A stretch of 64,000 nt of DNA, taken from assembly GCF_002860285.1 (NCBI RefSeq), contig NZ_PGVF01000016.1:124001-188000 (forward strand). The letters run 5' to 3'. Origin of the DNA: Bacillus sp. M6-12 (GTDB lineage Bacteria; Bacillota; Bacilli; Bacillales; DSM-1321). Made by a program: the position numbers and the translations under genes. The notes below the pieces were generated by a model. The model searched no databases and was not told the origin of the DNA. It worked only from the letters and a program-made list of their open reading frames with translations. This document shows positions 43,805-52,435 of the stretch, piece by piece; within the stretch, counting starts at the first letter, position 1; each line of letters begins with the position of its first letter.

Positions 43805-44638
43805 GTGGCAGATTTAGGGAAGCGCCTGCTTAATAATAAAACAGCAGTCATCTGTTTAATTATTATTCTATTGATTATACTTATGGCTATTTTTGCTCCA
43901 GTAATTGCCCCGCATAACCCAAATAAAATGTTTAATGAGAATCGTCTTGAAACAAGTTCAGCCAGCTTCATGCTTGGTACAGATGAATTTGGCAGAGATA
44001 TGCTTAGCAGAATTGTTTACGGGGCGAGGGTATCATTGCTGGTCGGTCTGACTTCTGTGGCAATAAGTGTATTTTTTGGTTCATTATTAGGCCTGATTGC
44101 CGGATATTTTGGCAGATGGATAGATAGCGCGATCATGCGTGTAATGGACATTTTATTTGCCTTTCCGGAAATTTTACTAGCGTTGGCAGTCATTGCGGCA
44201 TTGGGACCTGGTACCTTAAACACTATATTAGCGATTGGAATTGTTAATATCCCGGTATTTACACGCCTTGTACGAGGCGCTGTTTTAAGTATAAAGAATT
44301 TAGAATATGTAGAGAGCGCAAAATCTATCGGTGCAAGCACCAGATGGATACTCTTTCGCGAAATTTTTCCTAACGTAAATGCACCTCTGCTTGTTCAATC
44401 TACTCTGGCCATATCTGGAGCGATCCTGACTGAATCAGCCCTGAGTTTTCTTGGACTCGGCATTCAGCCGCCTGATCCTTCCTGGGGAAGCTTAATTTCT
44501 GAAGCAAGACAATATATGGAATTGGCTCCAGGTCTCCTCATTTGGCCGTGTGTCGCGATGATTATGACCATTTTGGCATTTAATCTATTTGGAGACGCTC
44601 TTCGGGATCTGCTCGACCCAAATCAACAGAGCAAATAG
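43805..44638 (+). CDS. DppC/OppC-type ABC permease
   Basis: 277 residues. GTG 43805 follows GAGGAGGAG; ATG 43787 lies inside the previous gene and before that site. Landmarks are FMLGTDEFGRDMLSRIVYGA, the coupling loop YVESAKSIGASTRWILFREI and LSFLGLGIQPPDPSWGSLIS. Second permease of the importer. Confidence 0.88.
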   Translation: MADLGKRLLNNKTAVICLIIILLIILMAIFAPVIAPHNPNKMFNENRLETSSASFMLGTDEFGRDMLSRIVYGARVSLLVGLTSVAISVFFGSLLGLIAGYFGRWIDSAIMRVMDILFAFPEILLALAVIAALGPGTLNTILAIGIVNIPVFTRLVRGAVLSIKNLEYVESAKSIGASTRWILFREIFPNVNAPLLVQSTLAISGAILTESALSFLGLGIQPPDPSWGSLISEARQYMELAPGLLIWPCVAMIMTILAFNLFGDALRDLLDPNQQSK

Positions 44639-44659
44639 GGAAGTTAGGTGGGAAGAATC

Positions 44660-45871
44660 GTGAATCAGCTTACAGCCTTAATGGAAGATGGACTTAAAAA
44701 CGGCATTCAGGAAAAGCTCTTTCCGGGCGGTATTGCGAGTGTAAGTAAGGCAGGTTTGGAGATTCAAACAGCCACAGCGGGAAATCACAGCTATGGCACA
44801 AAAGCCAAGCAGGTTACTTCTGAATCCGTCTTTGATCTTGCTTCACTTACAAAAGTTACAGCTGCCTTACCGGCAATATTACTTAGTATTCAAGAGGGGA
44901 AGCTGCTCCTTTTTGATAGCGTGGAAGAATATATTCCCGAGTTTTGCACCGGCCAAGATGCCATGGGCAAGAAACAAATTACTATTTTTCATCTGCTTAC
45001 ACATACCTCAGGTCTTCCGGGATGGCGGCCTTACTATATCAGCTATAAGGGCAGATCTGAGTATATAAATGCTATATCGCAAGAACCGCTGATAGGATCG
45101 CCTGGAAAACAGGTAGTGTACAGTGATTTAGGTTTTATGCTGCTCGGGTTCATTTTGGAAAGAGTATGGGATACGGATTTGACTTCATTAACACAGCAGT
45201 TAATCTATAAACCATTGAAAATGAGCCAAACAGGATATCTTCCACTTGAAAGAGGCACACCAATTGATTCTATTGTAGCTACAGAACAAGGCAACAGAAT
45301 CGAAAGGGAAATGGGTCTCTCTTATTTAGAAGAGATTAAGCAAAACACTCTTCCTAAAGGCGCTTATGCTTTTACACCTGAGGAATTAAAGGAATTAAAG
45401 TGGAGAACAGAAGTTATTGTTGGTACCGTTCATGACTGTAACGCTTTTTACGGATTAGACGGGGTGAGCGGTCATGCAGGTCTATTTTCGACCGTCAATG
45501 ATTTGCACTGTTATATGCAGGTCTGGTCTGAGCCGAATTCAGACTTTATTGATCCCGTATTAAAGCGTTTATCTGCAGGGCTCCAAACCAGTTCAATGAT
45601 ACCTACGAGGGGATTAGGCTGGGAGGCTTCTTCCACAGGCGGCACAATGGAGCAAAAGCTGCATTCCTGTTCTGGAGGAGAAGTAATTTCCCCGGAAGCT
45701 TTTGGACACACAGGGTTTACAGGAACGTTCATGTGGCATGATCCAGCTCGGCAAAGCTCTTTAATCATTCTAACCAACCGTGTCCACTCAGATAGCAACC
45801 GATCCTTTTTCACTTGGAGAAAAAAGTTCTGTAATACGGTTTTTTCTAACAGCAGTTTTACAGAAAAGTAA
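44660..45871 (+). CDS. Serine hydrolase of the beta-lactamase/AmiE-like family
   Basis: 403 residues. Class C beta-lactamase fold: nucleophile motif SLTK in DLASLTKVT, second motif YSD in VVYSDLGFMLLG and an HTG third motif in FGHTGFTGTF. No signal peptide, so it acts in the cytosol. In B. subtilis a beta-lactamase-like protein (YbbE/AmiE) belongs to the murQRP cluster and is described as a muramyl-L-alanine amidase; a like role on imported muropeptides is inferred. GTG 44660 is favoured (AGGTGGGA upstream); GTG 44648 is possible. Confidence 0.8.
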   Translation: MNQLTALMEDGLKNGIQEKLFPGGIASVSKAGLEIQTATAGNHSYGTKAKQVTSESVFDLASLTKVTAALPAILLSIQEGKLLLFDSVEEYIPEFCTGQDAMGKKQITIFHLLTHTSGLPGWRPYYISYKGRSEYINAISQEPLIGSPGKQVVYSDLGFMLLGFILERVWDTDLTSLTQQLIYKPLKMSQTGYLPLERGTPIDSIVATEQGNRIEREMGLSYLEEIKQNTLPKGAYAFTPEELKELKWRTEVIVGTVHDCNAFYGLDGVSGHAGLFSTVNDLHCYMQVWSEPNSDFIDPVLKRLSAGLQTSSMIPTRGLGWEASSTGGTMEQKLHSCSGGEVISPEAFGHTGFTGTFMWHDPARQSSLIILTNRVHSDSNRSFFTWRKKFCNTVFSNSSFTEK

Positions 45872-45883
45872 GGAGAGTAAGAG

Positions 45884-46882
45884 ATGGCACAGCTATTAGA
45901 AGTGAAAAATCTTAAAACTAAGTTTAAACAGGGAAATGACATTGTAACTGTGGTTGATGGAGTAGATTTCTATGTAAAAAGCGGAGAGACATTGGGTATT
46001 GTCGGAGAATCCGGCTGCGGAAAAAGTGTTACCAGTATGTCGATAATTCAGCTCTTGGGAAAAAAAGCCGAAATTAATGGAGAAATTCTGTTCGAAGAAA
46101 ATGACCTGCTGAAGCTAGATGAAAAAGACATGAGGAAAATACGCGGCAATGATATTGCTATGATTTTTCAAGAACCTATGACTTCACTCAACCCCCTCCA
46201 TAAAGTGGGTAAACAAATTTCAGAGCCATTGCGAAAACATCTGAATTATTCAAAAGACAAGGCAAAAGCAAGAGCGATCCAGCTTCTTAATGAGGTAGGT
46301 ATTCCAAGAGCCGAAGAGGTATTCTCCTCTTACCCCCATCAGCTTTCTGGGGGAATGCGCCAGCGTATCATGATTGCAATCGCCATGGCATGCCAGCCAA
46401 AACTAATTATTGCTGATGAACCGACAACAGCTCTTGATGTAACGATACAGGCACAAATACTAGACTTAATGAAAAAAGTTAAAAGTGAAAACAACACTGC
46501 TATCATGCTAATCACCCACGACCTCGGTGTGGTTGCAGAAATGTGTGACCGTGTTATTGTCATGTACGCAGGCAAAGTTATTGAAAATACAGATGTACTC
46601 ACTTTGTTTAGAAACCCTAAGCATCCATATACGATTGGTTTAATGAACTCAATGCCTGATATCATTAACGACCATGAACGGCTTCAAGCCATTCCAGGCA
46701 ATGTTCCAATGTTTCATGAAATGCCACAAGGCTGCCGTTTTGCTCCACGCTGCCCCCACGCTATGGATATCTGCCAAGAAAAAATGCCTGATTTATTTTC
46801 GTCTGGACAAAAGCATCAAGTACGCTGCTGGCTGATGAAGGAGGAAGAAGCACGTGAAGAAGCCTTTGCTGGAAATATCTAA
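45884..46882 (+). CDS. DppD/OppD-type ABC ATPase
   Basis: 332 residues. Walker A GESGCGKSVT, signature LSGGMRQRIMIA, Walker B LIIADEPTTALDV, H-loop LITHDLGVV. The C-terminal oligopeptide-transporter domain carries cysteines in GCRFAPRCPHAMDIC, which coordinate an iron-sulfur cluster in known homologs. Overlaps the next ATPase gene by 29 bp. Confidence 0.9.
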   Translation: MAQLLEVKNLKTKFKQGNDIVTVVDGVDFYVKSGETLGIVGESGCGKSVTSMSIIQLLGKKAEINGEILFEENDLLKLDEKDMRKIRGNDIAMIFQEPMTSLNPLHKVGKQISEPLRKHLNYSKDKAKARAIQLLNEVGIPRAEEVFSSYPHQLSGGMRQRIMIAIAMACQPKLIIADEPTTALDVTIQAQILDLMKKVKSENNTAIMLITHDLGVVAEMCDRVIVMYAGKVIENTDVLTLFRNPKHPYTIGLMNSMPDIINDHERLQAIPGNVPMFHEMPQGCRFAPRCPHAMDICQEKMPDLFSSGQKHQVRCWLMKEEEAREEAFAGNI

Positions 46883-47858
46883 TCTTAAGAAACATTTTCC
46901 TGTCAAAAGTGGTTTTTTTGGCCAATCGAAGATGGTCCATGCGGTCGACGGTGTAGATTTAACGATTTATGAAGGGGAAACGGTCAGTTTAGTTGGAGAA
47001 TCGGGATGCGGGAAATCAACAACTGGAAGATGCATTTTAAAGTTAATTGAGCCATCAGAAGGGAAGATTCTTTTCCAGGGCAAAGATGTAATGGCCCAAA
47101 ATAATAAAGAATTAAGAAAACTGCGCCGTGAAATGCAGTTTGTTTTTCAAGATCCGTTCGCTTCTTTAAATCCTAGAAAAACGATAAGGGAAATCTTGAT
47201 GACTCCTTTAATAGTTCACAACATAGAGACTCCGAAGGAAAGAAGAAAAATGGTAGAAGAGATGATTGAGATTGTAGGCTTATCTAAACAGCAGTTAGAG
47301 CGGTATCCTCACCAGTTTTCAGGGGGGCAGCGCCAGCGGATCGGCATTGCCAGAGCACTGATATTACGACCTAAAATGATTATTGCAGATGAGCCGGTTT
47401 CTGCTCTTGACGTTTCAATACAGGCTCAAATCTTAAATCTCATGCAGGACCTACAGAAGGAATTTAAACTTACTTATTTGTTTATTTCTCATGATCTTAG
47501 TGTTGTTCGGCATATCTCTGACCGTGTAGCAGTCATGTATTTGGGAAAAATAGTGGAAGTGGCTGATAAAAAAAGTTTATATGAGAACCCTGCACACCCA
47601 TATACCAAGGCGCTGTTATCAAGTGTGCCTGTGCCTGATCCTGAGCATATAAAGGAAAGAATCATCTTGCAGGGTGACCTGCCGAGTCCTTCCAATCCTC
47701 CTTCAGGTTGTAAGTTTCATCCGCGCTGTCCCATTGCTGTTGAAGCATGCAGAACGGCTGTGCCTGATTTGCTGGAATTAAACTTTAACCAGCATAAAGT
47801 CTCTTGTCACTTGGCACACGATAATGCGGAATCCGCAATGAAAAAAATTGTAAATTAG
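46854..47858 (+). CDS. DppF/OppF-type ABC ATPase
   Basis: 334 residues, GTG start with AAGGAGG inside the previous gene. Walker A GESGCGKSTT, signature FSGGQRQRIGIA, Walker B MIIADEPVSALDV, H-loop FISHDLSVV, and cysteine motif GCKFHPRCPIAVEAC. With the DppD-like subunit it powers the importer. Confidence 0.9.
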   Translation: MKKPLLEISNLKKHFPVKSGFFGQSKMVHAVDGVDLTIYEGETVSLVGESGCGKSTTGRCILKLIEPSEGKILFQGKDVMAQNNKELRKLRREMQFVFQDPFASLNPRKTIREILMTPLIVHNIETPKERRKMVEEMIEIVGLSKQQLERYPHQFSGGQRQRIGIARALILRPKMIIADEPVSALDVSIQAQILNLMQDLQKEFKLTYLFISHDLSVVRHISDRVAVMYLGKIVEVADKKSLYENPAHPYTKALLSSVPVPDPEHIKERIILQGDLPSPSNPPSGCKFHPRCPIAVEACRTAVPDLLELNFNQHKVSCHLAHDNAESAMKKIVN

Positions 47859-47887
47859 AAGGAATGTATTGAAGGAGATTGTTTGAT

Positions 47888-48739
47888 ATGTTTAATGGCG
47901 GACTAGTTAGTATTAGGGAATTAATGGAGGGTTTAAATCCTTCTGAGCGGAAGGTAGCAGAATTCATTTTAGCTAATCCTCAAAAGGTAGTCGATTTATC
48001 CATTCAGAGGTTAGCAGAATTAACTGGTGTGTCAGAGGCATCAATCATTCGATTGACAAGGTCCCTAAATATGAAAGGATACAAAGAACTTAAACTTCGA
48101 TTGATGGGTGATTTGACCAATAACCTGAAAGATGAACAATATCAGGATATTAATATAGGTGGATCCACAGAATCATTAATCCAGGCTGTAAGCAGTAATA
48201 ATAAACAGTCTATCGAGGATACTGTGGCTGTATTGTCACCAATTGAAGTTGAAAAAGCGGTGAAAGCCTTGTGTTCTGCAAGAAAAATTGCTGTTTACGG
48301 GGTAGGAGCTTCTGCTGTAATTGCAGAAGATATAAAGCAGAAATTTACCCGAATAGGCTGGTGGTGTGATGCCTATTCCGATTACCATTCTCAAATGACT
48401 TCTGCAACTATTTTAACTGAGCAGGATGTTGCTTTTGGAGTTTCATACTCTGGCCAAACAGAAGAAATCTTCAGTTCATTAACTGAAGCAAAGAAACAGG
48501 GTGCCCAAATTATCACACTCACGAGGTTTGGACCTTCACCAATAGCTGATCTTTCCGATATAAAATTATTTACAAGTTCTGTTGAGAAAAGTATTCGAAG
48601 CGGTGCTATGGCTTCCAGGATTGCTCAGCTTAACGTAATCGATATTCTTTTCGTTTCAATCGCCAGCCATAAACATCATGATGTGATTCCGCTTTTAGAA
48701 AAAACACGCCTTATTGTTAAAAACACCAAACGAGCTTAA
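47888..48739 (+). CDS. murR: RpiR-family regulator of MurNAc metabolism (MurR-like)
   Basis: 283 residues. N-terminal HTH_6 (LNPSERKVAEFILANPQKVV; recognition SEASIIRLTRSLNMKGYKEL) and a C-terminal SIS sugar-phosphate domain (AVYGVGASAVIAEDIKQKF; GVSYSGQTEEI). ATG 47888 is chosen since AAGGAG lies 10 nt upstream; TTG 47879 is too close. Adjacent to murQ, so MurNAc-6-phosphate is the probable effector and the inverted repeats before anmK the probable sites. Confidence 0.85.
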   Translation: MFNGGLVSIRELMEGLNPSERKVAEFILANPQKVVDLSIQRLAELTGVSEASIIRLTRSLNMKGYKELKLRLMGDLTNNLKDEQYQDINIGGSTESLIQAVSSNNKQSIEDTVAVLSPIEVEKAVKALCSARKIAVYGVGASAVIAEDIKQKFTRIGWWCDAYSDYHSQMTSATILTEQDVAFGVSYSGQTEEIFSSLTEAKKQGAQIITLTRFGPSPIADLSDIKLFTSSVEKSIRSGAMASRIAQLNVIDILFVSIASHKHHDVIPLLEKTRLIVKNTKRA

Positions 48740-48759
48740 TAGTAGGAAGGATGTTATGA

Positions 48760-49650
48760 TTGGAAAACCTAAGTCAGCTTACAACAGAAATGAGAATGGA
48801 AGATATCGAGTTAGATACTTTGTCTTCTCTTGAAATAGTTAAGTATATGAACGAAGAAGATAAAAAGGTTGCATTTGCAGTAGAAAAAGAGCTGCCCAAA
48901 ATTGCAAAAGCTGTAGATTTAATAACAGAGAAACTTAATAATGGGGGACGGCTATTCTATATTGGAGCTGGAACGAGCGGAAGGCTGGGAATATTAGACG
49001 CATCAGAGTGCCCTCCCACGTTTGGAACAGATTCTTCTTTAGTGCAGGGGATTATTGCCGGTGGCCCGCAAGCCATAATGCAGGCAGTTGAGAATGCAGA
49101 AGACAGCGTTGAACTGGGAAGGGAAGACATAGAGAAACGTAATATTAGTCAGGGAGATGTGGTTGTTGGCCTCGCTGCCAGCGGTCGAACACCGTATGTA
49201 ATAGGAGCCCTCCAGGAAGCGAAAGCAAGGGCAGCTGCTACAATCACTATTTCTTGTAATGCTAATGATAAAATTAGCAAAATAGCGGATGTTGCCATCA
49301 ATATTCTTGTCGGTCCCGAGGTGCTGGCAGGTTCAACGCGGCTTAAAGCGGGTACAGCCCAAAAGATGGCTCTCAATATGCTTTCAACGGGTGCCATGAT
49401 TCGCCTGGGAAAGGTTTATGGAAACCTGATGGTAGCAGTTCAGGCAACTAATGAAAAATTACGAGAACGAGTAAAGAGAATAATTATGGAAACAACTAAT
49501 GTAAGCTATGATACAGCCACAAAGCTATCAGAACAGGCAAATGGTGATGCAACTGTTGCCATTATTATGGCGAAAACAGGATTAGATGCGGAGGCAGCAA
49601 GAAATTTGCTGGCAAATTCAAATGGCAGTATAAGAAAAGCAATAAACTAA
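48760..49650 (+). CDS. murQ: N-acetylmuramic acid 6-phosphate etherase
   Basis: 296 residues, TTG start with AGGAAGG 9 nt upstream. MurQ signature GAGTSGRLGILDASECPPTF followed by GIIAGGP, and the second conserved segment LKAGTAQKMALNMLST. It removes D-lactate from MurNAc-6-phosphate to give GlcNAc-6-phosphate, joining amino-sugar metabolism. Last gene of the set. Confidence 0.95.
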   Translation: MENLSQLTTEMRMEDIELDTLSSLEIVKYMNEEDKKVAFAVEKELPKIAKAVDLITEKLNNGGRLFYIGAGTSGRLGILDASECPPTFGTDSSLVQGIIAGGPQAIMQAVENAEDSVELGREDIEKRNISQGDVVVGLAASGRTPYVIGALQEAKARAAATITISCNANDKISKIADVAINILVGPEVLAGSTRLKAGTAQKMALNMLSTGAMIRLGKVYGNLMVAVQATNEKLRERVKRIIMETTNVSYDTATKLSEQANGDATVAIIMAKTGLDAEAARNLLANSNGSIRKAIN

Positions 49651-49771
49651 TGTATATTCCTATGTTCATACCCTTACAACATATAGTGCAAGCCGGGGCA
49701 ATTGTTTGCATTAAATCAATGGGGAAATGGCAATAACTTATTTTTTGAATATTCTATTTCTAAATGAGGCG

Positions 49772-49803
49772 AGCAGAAGATCAGCAAAGATTTTCTGCTT
49801 TTT
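49772..49803 (+). terminator. Rho-independent terminator
   Basis: AGCAGAAGATC and GATTTTCTGCT arms followed by TTTTC, about 120 bp after murQ. The rest of 49651-49970 shows no gene. Confidence 0.7.
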
Positions 49804-49970
49804 CTACGGGAAAAGGGCTAAAAATGCAAAATCATTCTTCCCATTACTTACAGCTGCTTACCGCCTTTATTGTATCTCCATATAATTTGTTTGGAATATA
49901 TTTCAAATATGCCCTGGGTAACCTTTTTCTGTTATGCTAGCCTTAGGAAAAATTGGTTAGGGGTGTAATT

Positions 49971-50582
49971 TTGAACAATCAAACGAAACTTGGTTTATTA
50001 GTGGATGTAGAGACCACTGGATTAAGTCCTAAGACAGATGAAATCATTGAATTGGCGCTGAAGCTGTTTTCCTATAATGAGGAAACAGGTGAAATTGTTG
50101 ATATTGTCGATCAGGAATCTTATTTGCGTGAACCAGTCTCAAACACTGCAAAGCGGAATTACAGCAATGCTTTCCGTATCCACGGTATCCCGTATGAATC
50201 TGTGGCCGGAAAGAGCTTTTATGATGTGAAGATAAAAACTTTTTTTAACAGGACGGATACGGTTTTTGCGCATAATGCCTCATTTGACCGCAGTTTTCTT
50301 TACTATATGTATCCGCAAATAAATGACCTGAAGTGGTATTGTACCATGAAAGGCGTACCATGGAAAAACTATGGATTTTCAAATAGCAAGCTGCTGACGC
50401 TTCTGGAGTCACATAATATTACAAACTATCAAACCCACAGGGCCATGGATGATATTACATACCTGATGGAATTGCTGAAGAAAACCAATCCTTATGGTGA
50501 CCCCTATCTCAGAGAAGTGCTCCGTACCGGCCATATGAGGAAGTATCAGCCGGCTGACAAGAAGAGATCCTTGCAGTTTTAA
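49971..50582 (+). CDS. DEDDh 3'-5' exonuclease (DnaQ-like)
   Basis: 203 residues. The three exonuclease motifs are present: ExoI LVDVETTGLS, ExoII FAHNASFDRSFL and ExoIII HRAMDDITYL. TTG 49971 is preferred with AGGGGTG just upstream; TTG 49953 precedes that site. Free-standing members trim DNA or RNA 3' ends; this one lacks BRCT or helicase domains. No operon partner. Confidence 0.85.
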   Translation: MNNQTKLGLLVDVETTGLSPKTDEIIELALKLFSYNEETGEIVDIVDQESYLREPVSNTAKRNYSNAFRIHGIPYESVAGKSFYDVKIKTFFNRTDTVFAHNASFDRSFLYYMYPQINDLKWYCTMKGVPWKNYGFSNSKLLTLLESHNITNYQTHRAMDDITYLMELLKKTNPYGDPYLREVLRTGHMRKYQPADKKRSLQF

Positions 50583-50583
50583 A

Positions 50584-51030
50584 AATTTAAAACTTGCTCA
50601 CATAACACATGCATTTTTTGTTATTGGTAAAGATGATTTTACCCAGCGCCTAAAATTCCATGTTGATAAAGTGATGAATGGAGAACCAATTGGTGCAGCG
50701 AATCCGGACGTGCGGTTCAGTTTTATTTTATCTGATGAAGCGGCAGAGTTTTTATACAGTCTTGGAGAGTCAAGCTATGTGGGGCCGATTAACCCGGGCT
50801 GCAAAGGCGATATTTCTTTAAGCGAACTAATCCAAACAATTGAACAGCAGCTTGGAAAAAAGGCAGTCATAACAAGTGTGTTAACAAAAAATAATGCCTC
50901 GCCGTATGGTCTGCCGGGTTCCTGGGCCATTAATACAGAAAGAGCGGAAAAGCTCGGATATAGCTTCTCGGATTTGACACAGAGTTTAACTGGACTAATT
51001 GAATACTATTCAGCTGTAGCGGCTAAATAA
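50584..51030 (+). pseudogene. C-terminal remnant of an NAD-dependent epimerase/reductase
   Basis: A continuous frame reads HITHAFFVIGKDDFTQRLKF, then GEPIGAANPDVRFSFILSDE, YVGPINPGCKGDISLSELIQ and a C-terminal helix. This is the last 130-150 residues of an extended SDR protein; the N-terminal Rossmann domain with the GxxGxxG motif and the catalytic YxxxK are absent because the exonuclease gene occupies that space. An ATG at 50671 could start a 119-residue product, but it would not be a working enzyme. Confidence 0.65.
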
Positions 51031-51042
51031 GCCCACCTAAAC

Positions 51043-51072
51043 AAAAGCCAACAGATGAAGTTGGCTTTTTGT
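51043..51072 (+). terminator. Rho-independent terminator
   Basis: AAAAGCCAAC (51043-51052) pairs with GTTGGCTTTT (51060-51069), then TGTTTTTT. Confidence 0.85.
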
Positions 51073-51144
51073 TTTTTATGTTTTTTATTATACATTCATG
51101 GGAATAAGTAGATTAGACAAAGGAGATGGAGGAGTCAATTTCTT

Positions 51145-51219
51145 ATGAAGGTAATTTTAATTGTGGCTGTAATTGTAATAGCCTATTTGGCATACAAGAA
51201 GATTGTTAAAAGAAGATAA
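51145..51219 (+). CDS. Putative 24-aa membrane microprotein
   Basis: MKVILIVAVIVIAYLAYKKI followed by VKRR: one hydrophobic helix and a basic tail, the usual pattern of bacterial membrane microproteins. A GGAGATGGAGG purine stretch lies 12-20 nt upstream. No family recognised. Confidence 0.45.
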   Translation: MKVILIVAVIVIAYLAYKKIVKRR

Positions 51220-51322
51220 ATAAACTGACAAAATCAGCTCCTATAGGTTCTCGTATTAGCTTAGGTTTTGAAATTTAAAAGGACAAGCCCGCGGCAGAAT
51301 GATCGTCAAGATTTAAAAGAAC

Positions 51323-51346
51323 AGGCTGCGAAGTGTATCGCAGCCT
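51323..51346. terminator. 9-bp perfect hairpin
   Basis: AGGCTGCGA (51323-51331) and TCGCAGCCT (51338-51346) between the microprotein gene and the convergent germination operon. The U-tract is weak on both strands. Confidence 0.5.
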
Positions 51347-51361
51347 TACTTGTACTCTCTA

Positions 51362-52435
51362 TTAAATGGATAAAGGTTCAAGTTCGAAATAACAGTCAAC
51401 TTTTATTTTTGCACTCTCCCAGAACTTTATCCAGTCTTCTTCTGACATGGGCTTTGAAGCGGGTGCCATCGTCTGTCCCCCTATTTCAAGGGGATCCACT
51501 TTCAATTCCTGCAATTTTTTCAGCAGTGAAGCGGTCCCCTCTTCCATATAGCCCTCGAGCTCGTCGACTAATCCGTAAATGCTGTCCTGCCTGTTCAGGT
51601 CTTTGGTGCCTCGGTATTCATCGATTCTGCCTCTATAATGAATCTTAAATGAAACGGTATGGTCATTTATATTTACATGTGTCGTAACACGTGAACGGAC
51701 TTCCCCCAGAGAGACGTCCAATGGTGTAATGATCATGTTCTTAAGGAAATGATATTTGTTAAGAAGCTGAAAAAATTGGTCTTGATTCTTATCAGAAACA
51801 CCTTTTAACTTTCCATTCCCAAAAAATCCAGTGCCCTCATAGCTAAAATTATCTTTATCCACCTTAAATACCGGAATGAACGGATCTGAATAAGGAGAAT
51901 ACACTTTTTCCATAAACTCATGAATATTTGTAACCGTAATTTCTCCCTGACGCCCCTTTTCGTAATGCTTAAACATCCTGTATAAATAGTAATCCAGATC
52001 TTTTTGCTGCTGCATACGATTCTTGATAAATGCTTCGAAATCACCTTTCAATACTACGAGATAAAGCCGCGGAGATACTTCTGGATCGGTTAATATCGTG
52101 TCAATCAATGATACACTTCCATTTCTGGCAACCTTTTCATCAATAAACAGCATACGGAGCTGCCCGAGCTTAATTTCCCGGTAATATTTCAAATTAAAGC
52201 TCTTTCTTCCCTGTTCTAACAGTGTGACATTGGTGGAAAAAAATTGTTTATCTTCCTTCATGACAGGAGGAACCAATGTAGAGACTTTTAATTTACCTTT
52301 TTCTCCTCCCGCTTCAACGGTCAAAAAGGTCACAGGCGCAATTTCTTCAACTGTATTGTCATTTGCAAAAGGAGAACAGCCAGCTAAAAGACATATACTG
52401 CTTAATATAAGCATAAATGAAGTGAGTGCCCTCAT
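51362..52435 (-). CDS. Spore germinant receptor lipoprotein subunit C (Ger(x)C)
   Basis: 357 residues; lipoprotein signal ending CLLAGCSPF, then the Ger(x)C domains (EEIAPVTFLTVEAGGEKGKL; LIDTILTDPEVSPRLYLVVL; C-terminal DLNRQDSIYGLVDELEGYME). It is anchored outside the spore inner membrane with subunits A and B. Its ATG overlaps the end of the B gene by 4 bp. Confidence 0.88.
   Translation of the reverse strand: MRALTSFMLILSSICLLAGCSPFANDNTVEEIAPVTFLTVEAGGEKGKLKVSTLVPPVMKEDKQFFSTNVTLLEQGRKSFNLKYYREIKLGQLRMLFIDEKVARNGSVSLIDTILTDPEVSPRLYLVVLKGDFEAFIKNRMQQQKDLDYYLYRMFKHYEKGRQGEITVTNIHEFMEKVYSPYSDPFIPVFKVDKDNFSYEGTGFFGNGKLKGVSDKNQDQFFQLLNKYHFLKNMIITPLDVSLGEVRSRVTTHVNINDHTVSFKIHYRGRIDEYRGTKDLNRQDSIYGLVDELEGYMEEGTASLLKKLQELKVDPLEIGGQTMAPASKPMSEEDWIKFWESAKIKVDCYFELEPLSI

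Noticed and set aside
51268-51648. 126-codon plus-strand frame at the end of the germination operon
   Set aside because: It runs antisense into the Ger(x)C gene, which has full family features on the minus strand.
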